32,530 nucleotides of DNA from JAGXTF01 sp038317095 (GTDB lineage Bacteria > Bacteroidota > Bacteroidia > NS11-12g > UBA955): contig JBBQBB010000039.1 of the NCBI GenBank assembly GCA_038317095.1, positions 1-32,530 on the forward strand. The letters are read 5' to 3'. Positions 15,039-23,651 of the stretch are shown one piece after another (position 1 is the first letter of the stretch; the number at the start of each line of letters is the position of its first letter). The position numbers and the translations under genes were made by a program. The notes under the pieces were generated by a model. It ran no database searches. It was given only the letters and a program-made list of their open reading frames with translations, and had not been told where the DNA came from.

Positions 15039-18000
15039 ATGTATCGAATGCAAAGATTATTTATTTTTATTTATGTTATTTTATTTTTTAGTTCACTACG
15101 CGCCACTGGAACTTCAGGAGGGTACATTAAAATTGAAAAAATAGCTTCAACAAAGTATGAAATTGCTATTCATATTTTTATTGCTTGTCAAACATCTTTG
15201 TCTAATGACACTTCTTTTACTTTACTGGTCGGAAATAGCGATAGCTCTAGTAGGGTATACCCAAAATATTTTGGCACAACTCAAAAGCACAACTACTGCA
15301 ACAAGTGTAAGTCTGATTACTGGAGCCTTAAAATAGCAGACTATATCTTTAAATGCACGTTGGATATAACCCAAGGCAAATTTAAAGATTGGTTTAAAAA
15401 AGATTGTAATTTATATGCTAGGGTGAAATGCGATTTGGTGAACGCCACCACTCCGAATTATTCGCCCAATGTGAATTACTTTTCTGCAAATTATAATTTA
15501 TGTAATAAATCAGTATTTGGAACTAAGTTGCCTGAACCTTCAAATATAATACAAGGGTGGGGCAATGATGTTTTTTATAATCCAGGCTTTTATCCATCTG
15601 CCGATGATTCCTTTACCTTTTCACTTGAAAACATGGAAAAAGACTTTTTGGGAGGTATTGTTACCTATAAGTCAGGATTTGATGCGAAATATCCATTGTC
15701 ATGTTTATGTGGTTCAGGCCTAAACAATTGCACCCCCAATCCTTTTTCAGCAGCACCCCAGGGATTTTCACTCAACAATATTTCGGGAGATTTAACATTT
15801 CGTTCTAAGAAAATGGAGGGTCCAACAGGGCTTGCAATTCTTGTTAAACAGTATTCAAAAGACAGTTTTGGAAAATGGGAATATGTTGGCTATACTAAAG
15901 AAAATATGATTTTGCAAGGAAATGGATACGGTGATTATCAGCCTACTTTTTCAATACCAAATAAGATTGAAATATGTGCAAAGGACACTTTTAATTTAGA
16001 TATTAAAGCGCTTATGAAGTCACCGATATTTGGCAATTATGATGGTGATACTCTATATTTTAAATTTGCTGGCAATTTTAATACGTTTGAATATAAAATT
16101 ATTGACACAAATATTTTTCGCCCGATATGCAAATTGAAACTATATGCAAATGATGATTTAATTAGAGATAATCCTTATGTGTTGTCTGTTCTAGTAAGAA
16201 ATCAAGCTTGTGGCTATCGTCAAGAGAGCACAAAATCCATATTGATTTATATTAGAAATAGTATAAGTTCCATAATTGAGGTCAAGAAAGATATTTGTAA
16301 TTCAATTAAAGCAAATGTAAGAAATAGGAATTTAAATCTAAATGTAAGTAATACCTGGTATGTGTATAAAGATAGCTGGAAAGCAAAACCATTTTATAAT
16401 TTTAAGGGCGACAATTTTAATTTGCAGGGTTTAAATAAAGCCAAATACTACATAAAATGTGTAGTAACAACGCCCAATGCCTATTGCACCCAACGTACCT
16501 ATTTAGACAGTGTAGATTTAAATAAAAGCTGGCCAGGTCTGGATTTTGGTATCAACCCAAATGCCTATTGCCCTTATGATAGTTTTCAAAAATACAGTGC
16601 TAAGGGTGTTTCTGGCTTTGCAAAAGGATTTACCAGCTCTTGGCAATATGATACATCCATAAAGGTCTCAGATACCCTAAAACGCAATTTTTTCAGCACA
16701 AAAACCATTGCAGTAACACTTAAGGATACTGCAGGTTGTGAGTTAAAAAATACTTTCACTTTGATGCAAGATAGTATTGCAGATTTGCAATTTACCCGCG
16801 ACACAGCCCTTTGCAGGCCGCAGAGTTTTGTTGTAGGTGCACAAGCACCCAATAGCAACAAACATTGGGAAGGGGATATTACTGTCATCTCTGGCAACAA
16901 AGACACTTTTAGCTATGGCCTTAGTTACCGCGTAAGTTTTCCATATAAAAACCCATTTAACAGCGTTTTTGGAAATTATACATCTTCTCAAAGCTGCAAA
17001 AAATCATTTGTCGCCCGTATTCAGGTTGACAGCACCCAATTTGTAACAGACAAAAGCCCAGAGTTTTGTAAAGGCATAAAAATCCTAAATTTAAATAGCA
17101 TTCAACACACACCTGTTGGCGGAATTTGGACCAACAATATCACCAATAGCGTGATTGTGCAAGTAGATACATTTCAAACCTATCCCAAATATTTCAAGGC
17201 ATTTTATAAATACGAATCTTATACGCATTGCATGTATACAGATACCTCTAGCGTAAAAATTGCAGACACCACAAAAGTGCATTTTAGCGATATAAAAAGT
17301 GTATGTAAAGAAACCGCAATGGCAAATGCTTCAGAAATATTTAACCCTATAGGCAGCACCGGCAACTGGTTTTGCACTAGCAGTGCACTTTCATTTACTA
17401 TAGAAGGTTCCATAAAGCCTAGAGAAAGCAATACGGGAATTTACGAAATGATTTACCGCACAGCCTCTGCGGTATGCCCAACTGAAAAAATTTACAAGCT
17501 GGAAATAAAGCCTAGCCTTATCCAGTTGCAGGGCAGTTGTGATGTTAATGCGGGAAAAACGCCATTGTTGGTTGCATTTCAGTCAGAAAACAAAACAATC
17601 TCCGTAGGCAATACCCAATATTACTGGCATTTTAACGATGCAACCAGCGGGCTTTTAGATACCAGCACCGCACAAAATCCATCGCATACATATACTACAC
17701 AGGGCACGTTTAAAGTGATGTTGAGTGGTGAAAAACAGGGTTGCCGCGATACCTTTTTGCTCCCAGAAATTCTGGTTGAAGTAAATGGAGTAATCCATTT
17801 GCAAGGGAATAATGAAATTCTATTGTATCCAAATCCCATACAAAATAAATTGAATATCGATTGTTTAAAAGCCAACCTAGGCAAGCAAAAAACTATGGAA
17901 ATTTATTCTATGGCAGGCCAAATCCTCTATAAAAGTCAATTTGACAATGATTTTACTGTCATAGATTTAAGCGAAATGCCTTCTGGCCTATGCCTAATAA

Positions 18001-18053
18001 AAATAAAAGATACCAGCGGCAAATCAGCAACAGGAGTGTTCTTTAAACAATAG
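15039..18053 (+). CDS. Large T9SS-secreted protein with PKD-like domain
   Basis: A 1004-residue cell-surface or secreted protein. Residues 1 to about 24 are a signal peptide (LFIFIYVILFFSSLRA). The N-terminal half resembles Bacteroidota adhesin-like proteins (PNPFSAAPQGFSLNNISGD). A PKD-like domain lies at about 830-910 (QYYWHFNDATSG and NPSHTYTTQGTFKVMLSG). From about 925 to the end is a T9SS type A sorting domain (LLYPNPIQNKLNID, then EIYSMAGQILYKS and PSGLCLIKIKD), used for crossing the outer membrane and surface anchoring. It starts two bases after the previous stop. Base composition changes inside the gene near 16430: the first part is AT-rich like its neighbour upstream, the second part like core genes. 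Function is probably adhesion or binding, by inference. Confidence 0.85.
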   Translation: MYRMQRLFIFIYVILFFSSLRATGTSGGYIKIEKIASTKYEIAIHIFIACQTSLSNDTSFTLLVGNSDSSSRVYPKYFGTTQKHNYCNKCKSDYWSLKIADYIFKCTLDITQGKFKDWFKKDCNLYARVKCDLVNATTPNYSPNVNYFSANYNLCNKSVFGTKLPEPSNIIQGWGNDVFYNPGFYPSADDSFTFSLENMEKDFLGGIVTYKSGFDAKYPLSCLCGSGLNNCTPNPFSAAPQGFSLNNISGDLTFRSKKMEGPTGLAILVKQYSKDSFGKWEYVGYTKENMILQGNGYGDYQPTFSIPNKIEICAKDTFNLDIKALMKSPIFGNYDGDTLYFKFAGNFNTFEYKIIDTNIFRPICKLKLYANDDLIRDNPYVLSVLVRNQACGYRQESTKSILIYIRNSISSIIEVKKDICNSIKANVRNRNLNLNVSNTWYVYKDSWKAKPFYNFKGDNFNLQGLNKAKYYIKCVVTTPNAYCTQRTYLDSVDLNKSWPGLDFGINPNAYCPYDSFQKYSAKGVSGFAKGFTSSWQYDTSIKVSDTLKRNFFSTKTIAVTLKDTAGCELKNTFTLMQDSIADLQFTRDTALCRPQSFVVGAQAPNSNKHWEGDITVISGNKDTFSYGLSYRVSFPYKNPFNSVFGNYTSSQSCKKSFVARIQVDSTQFVTDKSPEFCKGIKILNLNSIQHTPVGGIWTNNITNSVIVQVDTFQTYPKYFKAFYKYESYTHCMYTDTSSVKIADTTKVHFSDIKSVCKETAMANASEIFNPIGSTGNWFCTSSALSFTIEGSIKPRESNTGIYEMIYRTASAVCPTEKIYKLEIKPSLIQLQGSCDVNAGKTPLLVAFQSENKTISVGNTQYYWHFNDATSGLLDTSTAQNPSHTYTTQGTFKVMLSGEKQGCRDTFLLPEILVEVNGVIHLQGNNEILLYPNPIQNKLNIDCLKANLGKQKTMEIYSMAGQILYKSQFDNDFTVIDLSEMPSGLCLIKIKDTSGKSATGVFFKQ

Positions 18054-18150
18054 TCGATTTAGGATATGTCATTTGGCAATCAAAGATTCACACATTGTAT
18101 ACATAGAAAGAAGCCTAACACGAGGCGCAATCACCCAACCTAAACGAAAA

Positions 18151-18192
18151 CTTCTCCCCACTTGCATCCACCGCGGTGAACAAGGAGAGGAG
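18151..18192. repeat. Imperfect GC-rich hairpin in intergenic region
   Basis: CTTCTCCCC (18151) followed by CTTG pairs with CAAG (18181) and GAGAGGAG (18192) with one wobble, one mismatch and a two-base bulge; the loop holds a further small palindrome CACCGCGGTG. It lies between the 3' ends of two convergent genes, so it may act as a bidirectional terminator; its shape also fits a dispersed intergenic repeat. The rest of 18054-18251 shows nothing else. Confidence 0.5.
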
Positions 18193-18251
18193 CCGGGGGT
18201 GAGGAAAAAACAACTTGCCCAGTATCGAAATAAATATTCTTGGCTAAACCA

Positions 18252-19217
18252 TCAAACCATCAAATTGCAACCCCTAGTATCACTAAAATCGAGCCGGCCT
18301 AATACCTCAAAGCTCCCGTCGGTATGCAATTTCCCTAAATCGTCGGTAGCAATAAAGCTGCAACTGTAAAGATTTCCCAAATCAATAACACAGATTCTGC
18401 CCGTTTTGCCTACTGGCAAACTAAAACCGGCATCGTTTACATCCACAATTTGCACTTGCATCCAAGGTGGACAGTGAAAAACACCATCGCCTTTTGACCA
18501 TGCCTGCGACATTAGTTCTGTCATGCCATATTCACTGTGAATTTGTTGTACACCAAAGGAGGTACATAAAATTTCATGCACTTCCATTCTCGTTAGTTCG
18601 GCCCTTCGGCCTTTCATGCCACCAGTTTCCATAATTACACAATTTTGCAAAGCAGGCCCAGCATATCTTTCAGCCAAATCTAGCAAAGCATAGGTAACCC
18701 CAAGCAACAAAGTTTTTTGTCCAATTTGTTCATTTTTGACAATTTGTTCTAACAATGCGCCGTGGTTGTACAAGTAAAATCCACTACCTGGGGCGGACTG
18801 TGAAATCAAATGCTCGGCCATGTAAACCAAGGAACTATTTTGTCTTTCTAAATAGGAGGGCAGCAAAGCCAAAATACAATAGTCTTTAGGGCTTCCGTAT
18901 TCCAATTCGAATCCAAGGGTAAAATTTCGGGTATAAAAATCGGGGAATGGCACCCCATGTTTAGAAATGCCTTCGCAAGTTGTGCTGCTGCTTTCGAAAA
19001 ACAGGGATGGGTTTGCATTTTCAATCCCGATTTTATGGTTTTTGAAAAAGGCAATGGGCAAATAAGGCACATCCTGCGGCTTAGGCACATTGAAAGACAC
19101 CCATTTTTGATATTCCTGAATATGATTACATTGAAAGGAGAATATTTTCCCCTTCAGTACGTTAAATTTGCTACCGTTTAGCGTGAATATCTCATCTTCA
19201 AGGTTGGTCTCTCTCAA
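18252..19217 (-). CDS. LuxE/PaaK-like acyl-protein synthetase family protein
   Basis: A cytoplasmic member of the ANL superfamily related to LuxE, which activates an acyl group and transfers it to a protein thiol; the substrate is unknown here. Family motifs are PQDVPYLPIAFFKNHKI near the N-terminus, LFFESSSTTCEGISKH (the Ser/Thr-rich loop), VIMETGGMKGRRAELTR and HSEYGMTELMSQAW, then DLGNLYSCSFIATDDLG near the C-terminus. I chose TTG 19217, giving 321 residues, since NLEDEIFTLNGSKFN is the usual family beginning; the frame remains open to ATG 19346, but that part runs antisense to the lipoprotein signal peptide. No luxC, luxD, luciferase or phenylacetate genes are near. Its 5' end overlaps the divergent lipoprotein gene by 14 bp if both TTG starts hold. 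Confidence 0.82.
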   Translation of the reverse strand: MRETNLEDEIFTLNGSKFNVLKGKIFSFQCNHIQEYQKWVSFNVPKPQDVPYLPIAFFKNHKIGIENANPSLFFESSSTTCEGISKHGVPFPDFYTRNFTLGFELEYGSPKDYCILALLPSYLERQNSSLVYMAEHLISQSAPGSGFYLYNHGALLEQIVKNEQIGQKTLLLGVTYALLDLAERYAGPALQNCVIMETGGMKGRRAELTRMEVHEILCTSFGVQQIHSEYGMTELMSQAWSKGDGVFHCPPWMQVQIVDVNDAGFSLPVGKTGRICVIDLGNLYSCSFIATDDLGKLHTDGSFEVLGRLDFSDTRGCNLMV

Positions 19218-19719
19218 AAGTTGTGCAATTATATTGTTTCTGACGCTGGCGTGTCGGGCCGACAAAAATAAGTTCTCCAAGGTACCTTTTTTAAAATTTA
19301 ATTGGCTTTCTGTTTTTAACAACGGCACCAGCAAGGATAGTTTCATACTGATGAACTTTCATTACCAAGATGGGGATGGTGACATAGGGCTTAACCCGTC
19401 GGACACTTTGCCACCTTTTGGGCCAGGTCAGGCCTATTTTTACAATTTAAAAATATCGATGTTGGAAAAAAAAGGTGGAATATGGAAACAAATCCCCAAT
19501 CCGTTTTCACCCGCAGATTCAATAAATTTTAATGAACGAATAGAAAACATTACCCCAAATGGCAAGTACAAATGGATAGAAGGCGACTTGGAAATAAAAA
19601 TTCCTGCGGAACCATTAGGGGCAAAACCCGATACAATAAAGTTACACATTCAACTTTTTGACCGGGCAAAAAACAGCAGCAACCTTATAGAAACAGAAGA
19701 AATAGTGCTAAAACACTAG
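19204..19719 (+). CDS. Lipoprotein of unknown function
   Basis: A 171-residue lipoprotein from TTG 19204: VSLKSCAIILFLTLAC is a compact lipoprotein signal with lipobox LTLAC, and the mature chain begins with that Cys. The following FHYQDGDGDIGLNPSDTLPP is a motif I associate with a Bacteroidota lipoprotein family of unknown role; the rest is beta-rich (YFYNLKISMLEKKGG, DTIKLHIQLFDRAKNSS). TTG 19168 and GTG 19183 are other in-frame starts but would lengthen the n-region needlessly. It diverges from the LuxE-like gene and precedes the ompH pair by 82 bp. Likely envelope-associated. Confidence 0.75.
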   Translation: MVSLKSCAIILFLTLACRADKNKFSKVPFLKFNWLSVFNNGTSKDSFILMNFHYQDGDGDIGLNPSDTLPPFGPGQAYFYNLKISMLEKKGGIWKQIPNPFSPADSINFNERIENITPNGKYKWIEGDLEIKIPAEPLGAKPDTIKLHIQLFDRAKNSSNLIETEEIVLKH

Positions 19720-19761
19720 CCCCAGTTTTAAAGTAAAATAAAATATTTTAACAAAGGGTTT

Positions 19762-19769
19762 TACCTTTG
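19762..19769 (+). promoter_or_regulatory. Likely -7 box for the ompH pair
   Basis: TACCTTTG fits TAnnTTTG exactly and ends 32 bp before the first ompH ATG. No TTG stands about 20 bp upstream, so the -33 element is weak or absent. Confidence 0.4.
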
Positions 19770-19801
19770 GCACGTAGTTTGGATTAATACAAAGTAACAA
19801 A

Positions 19802-20350
19802 ATGATAAAAAATCTTGCAATAGCAGTCGTGGCCATGGTTTCAATGCCACTTGCCGCCCAAAAGTTGGGTTTTGTTGACAGTGATTTGATTTTGGGCAAA
19901 ATGCCTGAATACAAATCTGCCCAAAAACAATTGGATGAAATAACCGCAGAATGGCAATCCAAAGCGGATGGCTACCAAGCCGCCATTGATCAAATGTACA
20001 AGGACTACCAAGCCGAGGAAGTATTGTTAACACGCGACCAAAAGAAGGCGAAAGAAGATGCTATAGTAGCTAAGGAAAATGAACTTTTTAAATTCCGTGA
20101 GGAAAAATTTGGCCAATCGGGTGAATTGTTTAAAAAGCGCGAAGAATTGGTTAAACCCATACAGGATAAAATTTATGAGGCCGTGCAAAAGGTAGCAAAG
20201 AAAGAAGGATTGGCATTCATATTCGACAAAGCGGGTGGGGTAATGATGCTGTATGCCGATACTAAATATGACAAAACCTTTGAAGTAATGGAAGAGCTAG
20301 GGATACCCACAGATCCGAAACCGGATGACAACAAACCTGGCAATAGATAA
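19802..20350 (+). CDS. OmpH/Skp-family periplasmic chaperone (first copy)
   Basis: A 182-residue periplasmic protein of the Skp/OmpH family, which holds unfolded outer-membrane proteins on their way to the Bam complex. A signal peptide is present (MIKNLAIAVVAMVSMPLAA, cleaved before QKLGF). The typical first strand KLGFVDSDLILGKMPEY is followed by a long charged coiled coil (about 35-120) that forms the tentacle, then the closing part KKEGLAFIFDKAGG. The C-terminal tail DPKPDDNKPGNR is a disordered addition. A second homologue follows after 29 bp, a tandem pair common in Bacteroidota, usually with murI behind as here; bamA, often upstream, is absent. Confidence 0.9.
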   Translation: MIKNLAIAVVAMVSMPLAAQKLGFVDSDLILGKMPEYKSAQKQLDEITAEWQSKADGYQAAIDQMYKDYQAEEVLLTRDQKKAKEDAIVAKENELFKFREEKFGQSGELFKKREELVKPIQDKIYEAVQKVAKKEGLAFIFDKAGGVMMLYADTKYDKTFEVMEELGIPTDPKPDDNKPGNR

Positions 20351-20379
20351 TAAACAAATAATAACGCTATAAAATTAAA

Positions 20380-20946
20380 ATGAAAAAATGGATTCTTACA
20401 CCGGCAATACTGCTGGCAATGACGACTGTTGCATTTGCACAAGGTACAAAAGTACTTCCTCAAAAAATTGGATTTGCGAACTTACGCATGGTTTTAGACT
20501 CACTGCCTATGAAGGATAGTGCCGTTGCACAATTGAAAATATTGAATGATTATTTTAGCCAAGATATTGCTGAAATGAAAAAAGAGTATGAAGCGAAACT
20601 AATGGAATATGATGCCTATATAAAAAGCGCTAGCGTGGATCCATTAATTCGTGAAATGCAAGAAAATACGCTGAAAACCTTGGAAGAAAATATTGGAAAT
20701 AAAACCCAAAAATACCAAGAATTGATACAACGCAAACAAAATGAATTGTTGCAACCGATTTTAGATTCTATAAAGGCTAACACTAAAATAGTTGCCAAAC
20801 AAAGAGCCTACACACAAATCATTGACATTTCTAGCGACATTCTAATCTACAATGGCAGCAACGCAGACGATATTACAAATATTGTGATTGCACAAATGCG
20901 AGCTGCTGCAAGAAAATCATCGGCACCAAAGGCCATGCCTCGGTAA
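20380..20946 (+). CDS. OmpH/Skp-family periplasmic chaperone (second copy)
   Basis: A 188-residue homologue of the preceding gene with signal peptide MKKWILTPAILLAMTTVAFA, cleaved before QGTK. Conserved strand KIGFANLRMVLDSLP, then a coiled coil (about 45-135, rich in Lys, Glu and Gln), then IIDISSDILIYNGSNADDI, the family end. The tail is short and basic (RKSSAPKAMPR), unlike the acidic tail of the first copy, so the two probably are not interchangeable. It is co-transcribed with the first copy and closed by a strong terminator 20 bp after the stop. Confidence 0.9.
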   Translation: MKKWILTPAILLAMTTVAFAQGTKVLPQKIGFANLRMVLDSLPMKDSAVAQLKILNDYFSQDIAEMKKEYEAKLMEYDAYIKSASVDPLIREMQENTLKTLEENIGNKTQKYQELIQRKQNELLQPILDSIKANTKIVAKQRAYTQIIDISSDILIYNGSNADDITNIVIAQMRAAARKSSAPKAMPR

Positions 20947-20966
20947 ATTTAAATCGCATTTCAAAT

Positions 20967-20996
20967 AAAAAAAGTCCTGTTTACGGGACTTTTTTT
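20967..20996 (+). terminator. Intrinsic terminator after the ompH pair
   Basis: AAAAAAAGTCC (20967-20977) pairs with GGACTTTTTTT (20986-20996), extended by a T-G and a G-C pair around loop TTTA. It separates the ompH pair from murI, whose own start lies only 17 bp further on, so murI must have a promoter that overlaps the terminator or rely on readthrough. Confidence 0.9.
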
Positions 20997-21012
20997 ATTC
21001 CTTTGCAAGTAA

Positions 21013-21840
21013 ATGGAACAGTTTCCCATAGGCGTTTTCGATTCAGGCATTGGTGGACTTACCATTTTGCGAGAGTTTCGCACTGTTTTGCCAGAATATG
21101 ATTATCTTTATTTGGGAGACAATGCGCGCGCACCTTATGGTACCCGTTCTTTTGAGTCGGTTTATAAATATACGCTGGAATGCGTAGAATGGTTGTTTCA
21201 GCAAGGTTGTAAATTGGTAATCCTCGCATGCAATACTGCTTCTGCAAAAGCCTTGCGAAATATACAGCAGAACGATTTGCACAGATGGCCTGGACACAAG
21301 GTTCTTGGCGTGTTGCGCCCAACAACTGAATCGATTGGCAATTACACAAAATCAAACCACGTTGGTATATTGGCCACAAAAGGAACCGTATTATCCCACT
21401 CTTACCCCACCGAAATTAAAAAATTTTTCCCCAATATAACTGTGCACCAAGAAGCTTGTCCAATGTGGGTGCCTTTGGTTGAAAATAGAGAGCACGAATC
21501 TGCGGGTGCCGATTATTTTGTACGACAACACATTCAACAAATTTTGGATAGAGATATCCGAATTGATACTTTATTGCTCGGCTGCACCCATTACCCTTTG
21601 TTACTGCCCAAAATACAGGTATTGGTTCCAAGTGGTGTGCAAATTGTTTCCCAAGGATTAATTGTTTCACATAGTTTAAAAGATTATTTACAAAGGCATT
21701 CAGAAATTGAAACTGGTTTGACTAAACAGGGCAATTGTAAATTTTATACAACAGATTCCTCCCAAGATTTCGATGAATTGGCAAATTTGTTTTTTGGTGA
21801 ATCCGTTGCATCTGTTCATACTGCAATTCAACCGAATTAA
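21013..21840 (+). CDS. murI: Glutamate racemase
   Basis: Cytoplasmic enzyme converting L-glutamate to D-glutamate for peptidoglycan, 275 residues. Catalytic features: GVFDSGIGGLT with Asp10, GDNARAPYG at 35-43, the first catalytic Cys73 in VILACNTASA, and the second Cys in LLLGCTHYPLLLP near residue 189. ATG 21013 lies at once before the conserved MEQFPIGVFDSG. A TTCCTTTG sequence (20998-21005), a near match to the -7 box, lies seven bases before the ATG, so the transcript may be almost leaderless. uvrC begins two bases after the stop, so the two are read together. Confidence 0.96.
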   Translation: MEQFPIGVFDSGIGGLTILREFRTVLPEYDYLYLGDNARAPYGTRSFESVYKYTLECVEWLFQQGCKLVILACNTASAKALRNIQQNDLHRWPGHKVLGVLRPTTESIGNYTKSNHVGILATKGTVLSHSYPTEIKKFFPNITVHQEACPMWVPLVENREHESAGADYFVRQHIQQILDRDIRIDTLLLGCTHYPLLLPKIQVLVPSGVQIVSQGLIVSHSLKDYLQRHSEIETGLTKQGNCKFYTTDSSQDFDELANLFFGESVASVHTAIQPN

Positions 21841-21842
21841 AA

Positions 21843-23651
21843 GTGGCGCCTGAAAATCTTAAAAAAACGCTTGCCCTGTTGCCCGATTTACCCGGGATAT
21901 ATAAATATTTTGACACAGATAAAAATATAATTTATGTAGGCAAAGCCAAAAATTTAAAAAAAAGGGTTAGCAGTTATTTCAACAAACTGCAACATGAAAA
22001 TAGAAAAACGGCAGTTCTCGTTTCCAAAATAGAATTTATAGATTTCACTGCAGTGGATACGGAAATGGATGCACTTCTGCTAGAAAATAGTTTAATCAAA
22101 GAATTTCAACCCCGCTACAATATTAATTTAAAAGACGACAAAAGTTATCCATTTATCAAAATTACCAAAGACCGATTTCCTGTCGTTTTTGCCATGCGAA
22201 ACCCAGTTAAAGATGGTTCAGATTATTTTGGCCCGTATGGCTCACCTAAGCTGATGTACAATGTATTAGACCTTGTAAAAAAATTATATCCAACCCGAAA
22301 TTGCAATTTAATTTTATCTGAAAAAAACATACAAGCTGGTAAATTTAAAATATGCTTGGAATACCAAATTGGAAATTGCAAAGGCCCATGTGAAGGAAAG
22401 CAAACAGAGGCAGAGTATAACGAAAGCATAAAAAGCATTAAACATATATTGCGCGGTAATCTAGCAGAAGTGCGCAAAGTATTAAAAGAAAACATGCAGT
22501 TGGCTGCCCAAAATTTACAATTCGAAAGCGCACAATTGTTTAAAGAAAAGCTAGAGAACTTAGATAAATATCAACACAAAAGTTCGGTTTTTAGCCACCA
22601 CACTGGCAATGTGGATGTGTACTCAATTTCAACCAACGAAAAACTAGCTTTTGTGAATTTTTTGCGGGTTGGAAACGGATTAATTATCATTTCTAGAAAC
22701 CTGGAAATAAAGAAAAAATTGGATGAAACAGATGAAGAACTTTTGTTTTTGGCAATTGGCGAAATGACGGCATTGTATGGTCAAGGTACAAGCACCGAGT
22801 TAATTCTTCCGTTTGAGTTAACCGATTCTGATTTAAAATTTACGGTTCCCAAAGCAGGTGAAAAACGAAGTTTGTTAGAACTGAGTATTAAAAATACTTT
22901 GTTGTACAAAAAAGAAAAATTGACACAATACGAAAAATTGAATCCGGATGCACGTATAGACAGGGTAATGGAGCAAATGCGCATGGATTTAAAGCTGACG
23001 GAACAGCCAAGGCGTATGGAATGTTTTGACAATAGTAATTTTCAAGGAGCATACCCAGTTTCGGCTTGTGTGGTTTTTATCAATGGAAAAGCGGCGAAAA
23101 GTGAATACCGTCACTTCAATGTAAAAACCGTGGTTGGACCCGACGATTTTGCAACCATGCGTGAGGTTATTTCTCGGAGATATTCCAGACAATTAGAGGA
23201 AGAAAAAGAATTACCTCAACTAATAATTGTGGATGGTGGAAAGGGCCAATTAAGTGCCGCCGTTGAAGCATTAAAATCATTGAATTTGTATGGTAAAATT
23301 GCCATTGTGGGCATTGCAAAAAGACTCGAAGAAATTTACTATCCCGAAGATCCTTTGCCATTGTATATTGACAAAAAATCTGAATCCCTGAAAATCATTC
23401 AACAAATGCGCGACGAGGCACACAGATTTGGAATAACACACCATAGAAATCGCAGGGATAAAGGCACGTTAAAATCTGAATTGACAGAAATTGCTGGCAT
23501 AGGTCCAGATACAGCCCAAGTGCTTTTGAAAGCATTTAAAAGTGTAAGGAAAGTAGAAAAAGCTACATTCATAGAGTTGGTGGAGGTCGTAGGTAAATCC
23601 AAAGCAGAAAAAATAATTGCCTATTTTTTAAACACAAAATTTGGTGAATAA
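21843..23651 (+). CDS. uvrC: Excinuclease ABC subunit C
   Basis: UvrC, 602 residues, makes both incisions in nucleotide excision repair after damage recognition by UvrA and UvrB. The GIY-YIG endonuclease domain lies at about 13-95 (LPGIYKYFDTDKNIIYVGKA), followed by the Cys-containing segment CLEYQIGNCKGPCEG at about 175-190, a UVR (UvrB-binding) motif at about 215-245, the RNase H-like second nuclease domain with CFDNSNFQGAYPV and LIIVDGGKGQLSAA, and tandem helix-hairpin-helix motifs at the end (ELTEIAGIGPDTAQVLLKAF). Start is GTG 21843, two bases after murI; MAPENLKKTLALLPDLPG is the expected N-terminus. Its 3' end overlaps the next gene by 8 bp. Confidence 0.96.
   Translation: MAPENLKKTLALLPDLPGIYKYFDTDKNIIYVGKAKNLKKRVSSYFNKLQHENRKTAVLVSKIEFIDFTAVDTEMDALLLENSLIKEFQPRYNINLKDDKSYPFIKITKDRFPVVFAMRNPVKDGSDYFGPYGSPKLMYNVLDLVKKLYPTRNCNLILSEKNIQAGKFKICLEYQIGNCKGPCEGKQTEAEYNESIKSIKHILRGNLAEVRKVLKENMQLAAQNLQFESAQLFKEKLENLDKYQHKSSVFSHHTGNVDVYSISTNEKLAFVNFLRVGNGLIIISRNLEIKKKLDETDEELLFLAIGEMTALYGQGTSTELILPFELTDSDLKFTVPKAGEKRSLLELSIKNTLLYKKEKLTQYEKLNPDARIDRVMEQMRMDLKLTEQPRRMECFDNSNFQGAYPVSACVVFINGKAAKSEYRHFNVKTVVGPDDFATMREVISRRYSRQLEEEKELPQLIIVDGGKGQLSAAVEALKSLNLYGKIAIVGIAKRLEEIYYPEDPLPLYIDKKSESLKIIQQMRDEAHRFGITHHRNRRDKGTLKSELTEIAGIGPDTAQVLLKAFKSVRKVEKATFIELVEVVGKSKAEKIIAYFLNTKFGE

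Noticed and set aside
19218..19346. N-terminal extension of the LuxE-like protein to ATG 19346
   Set aside because: It is the antisense of the lipoprotein signal peptide and not part of the family, which begins near EDEIFTLNG.
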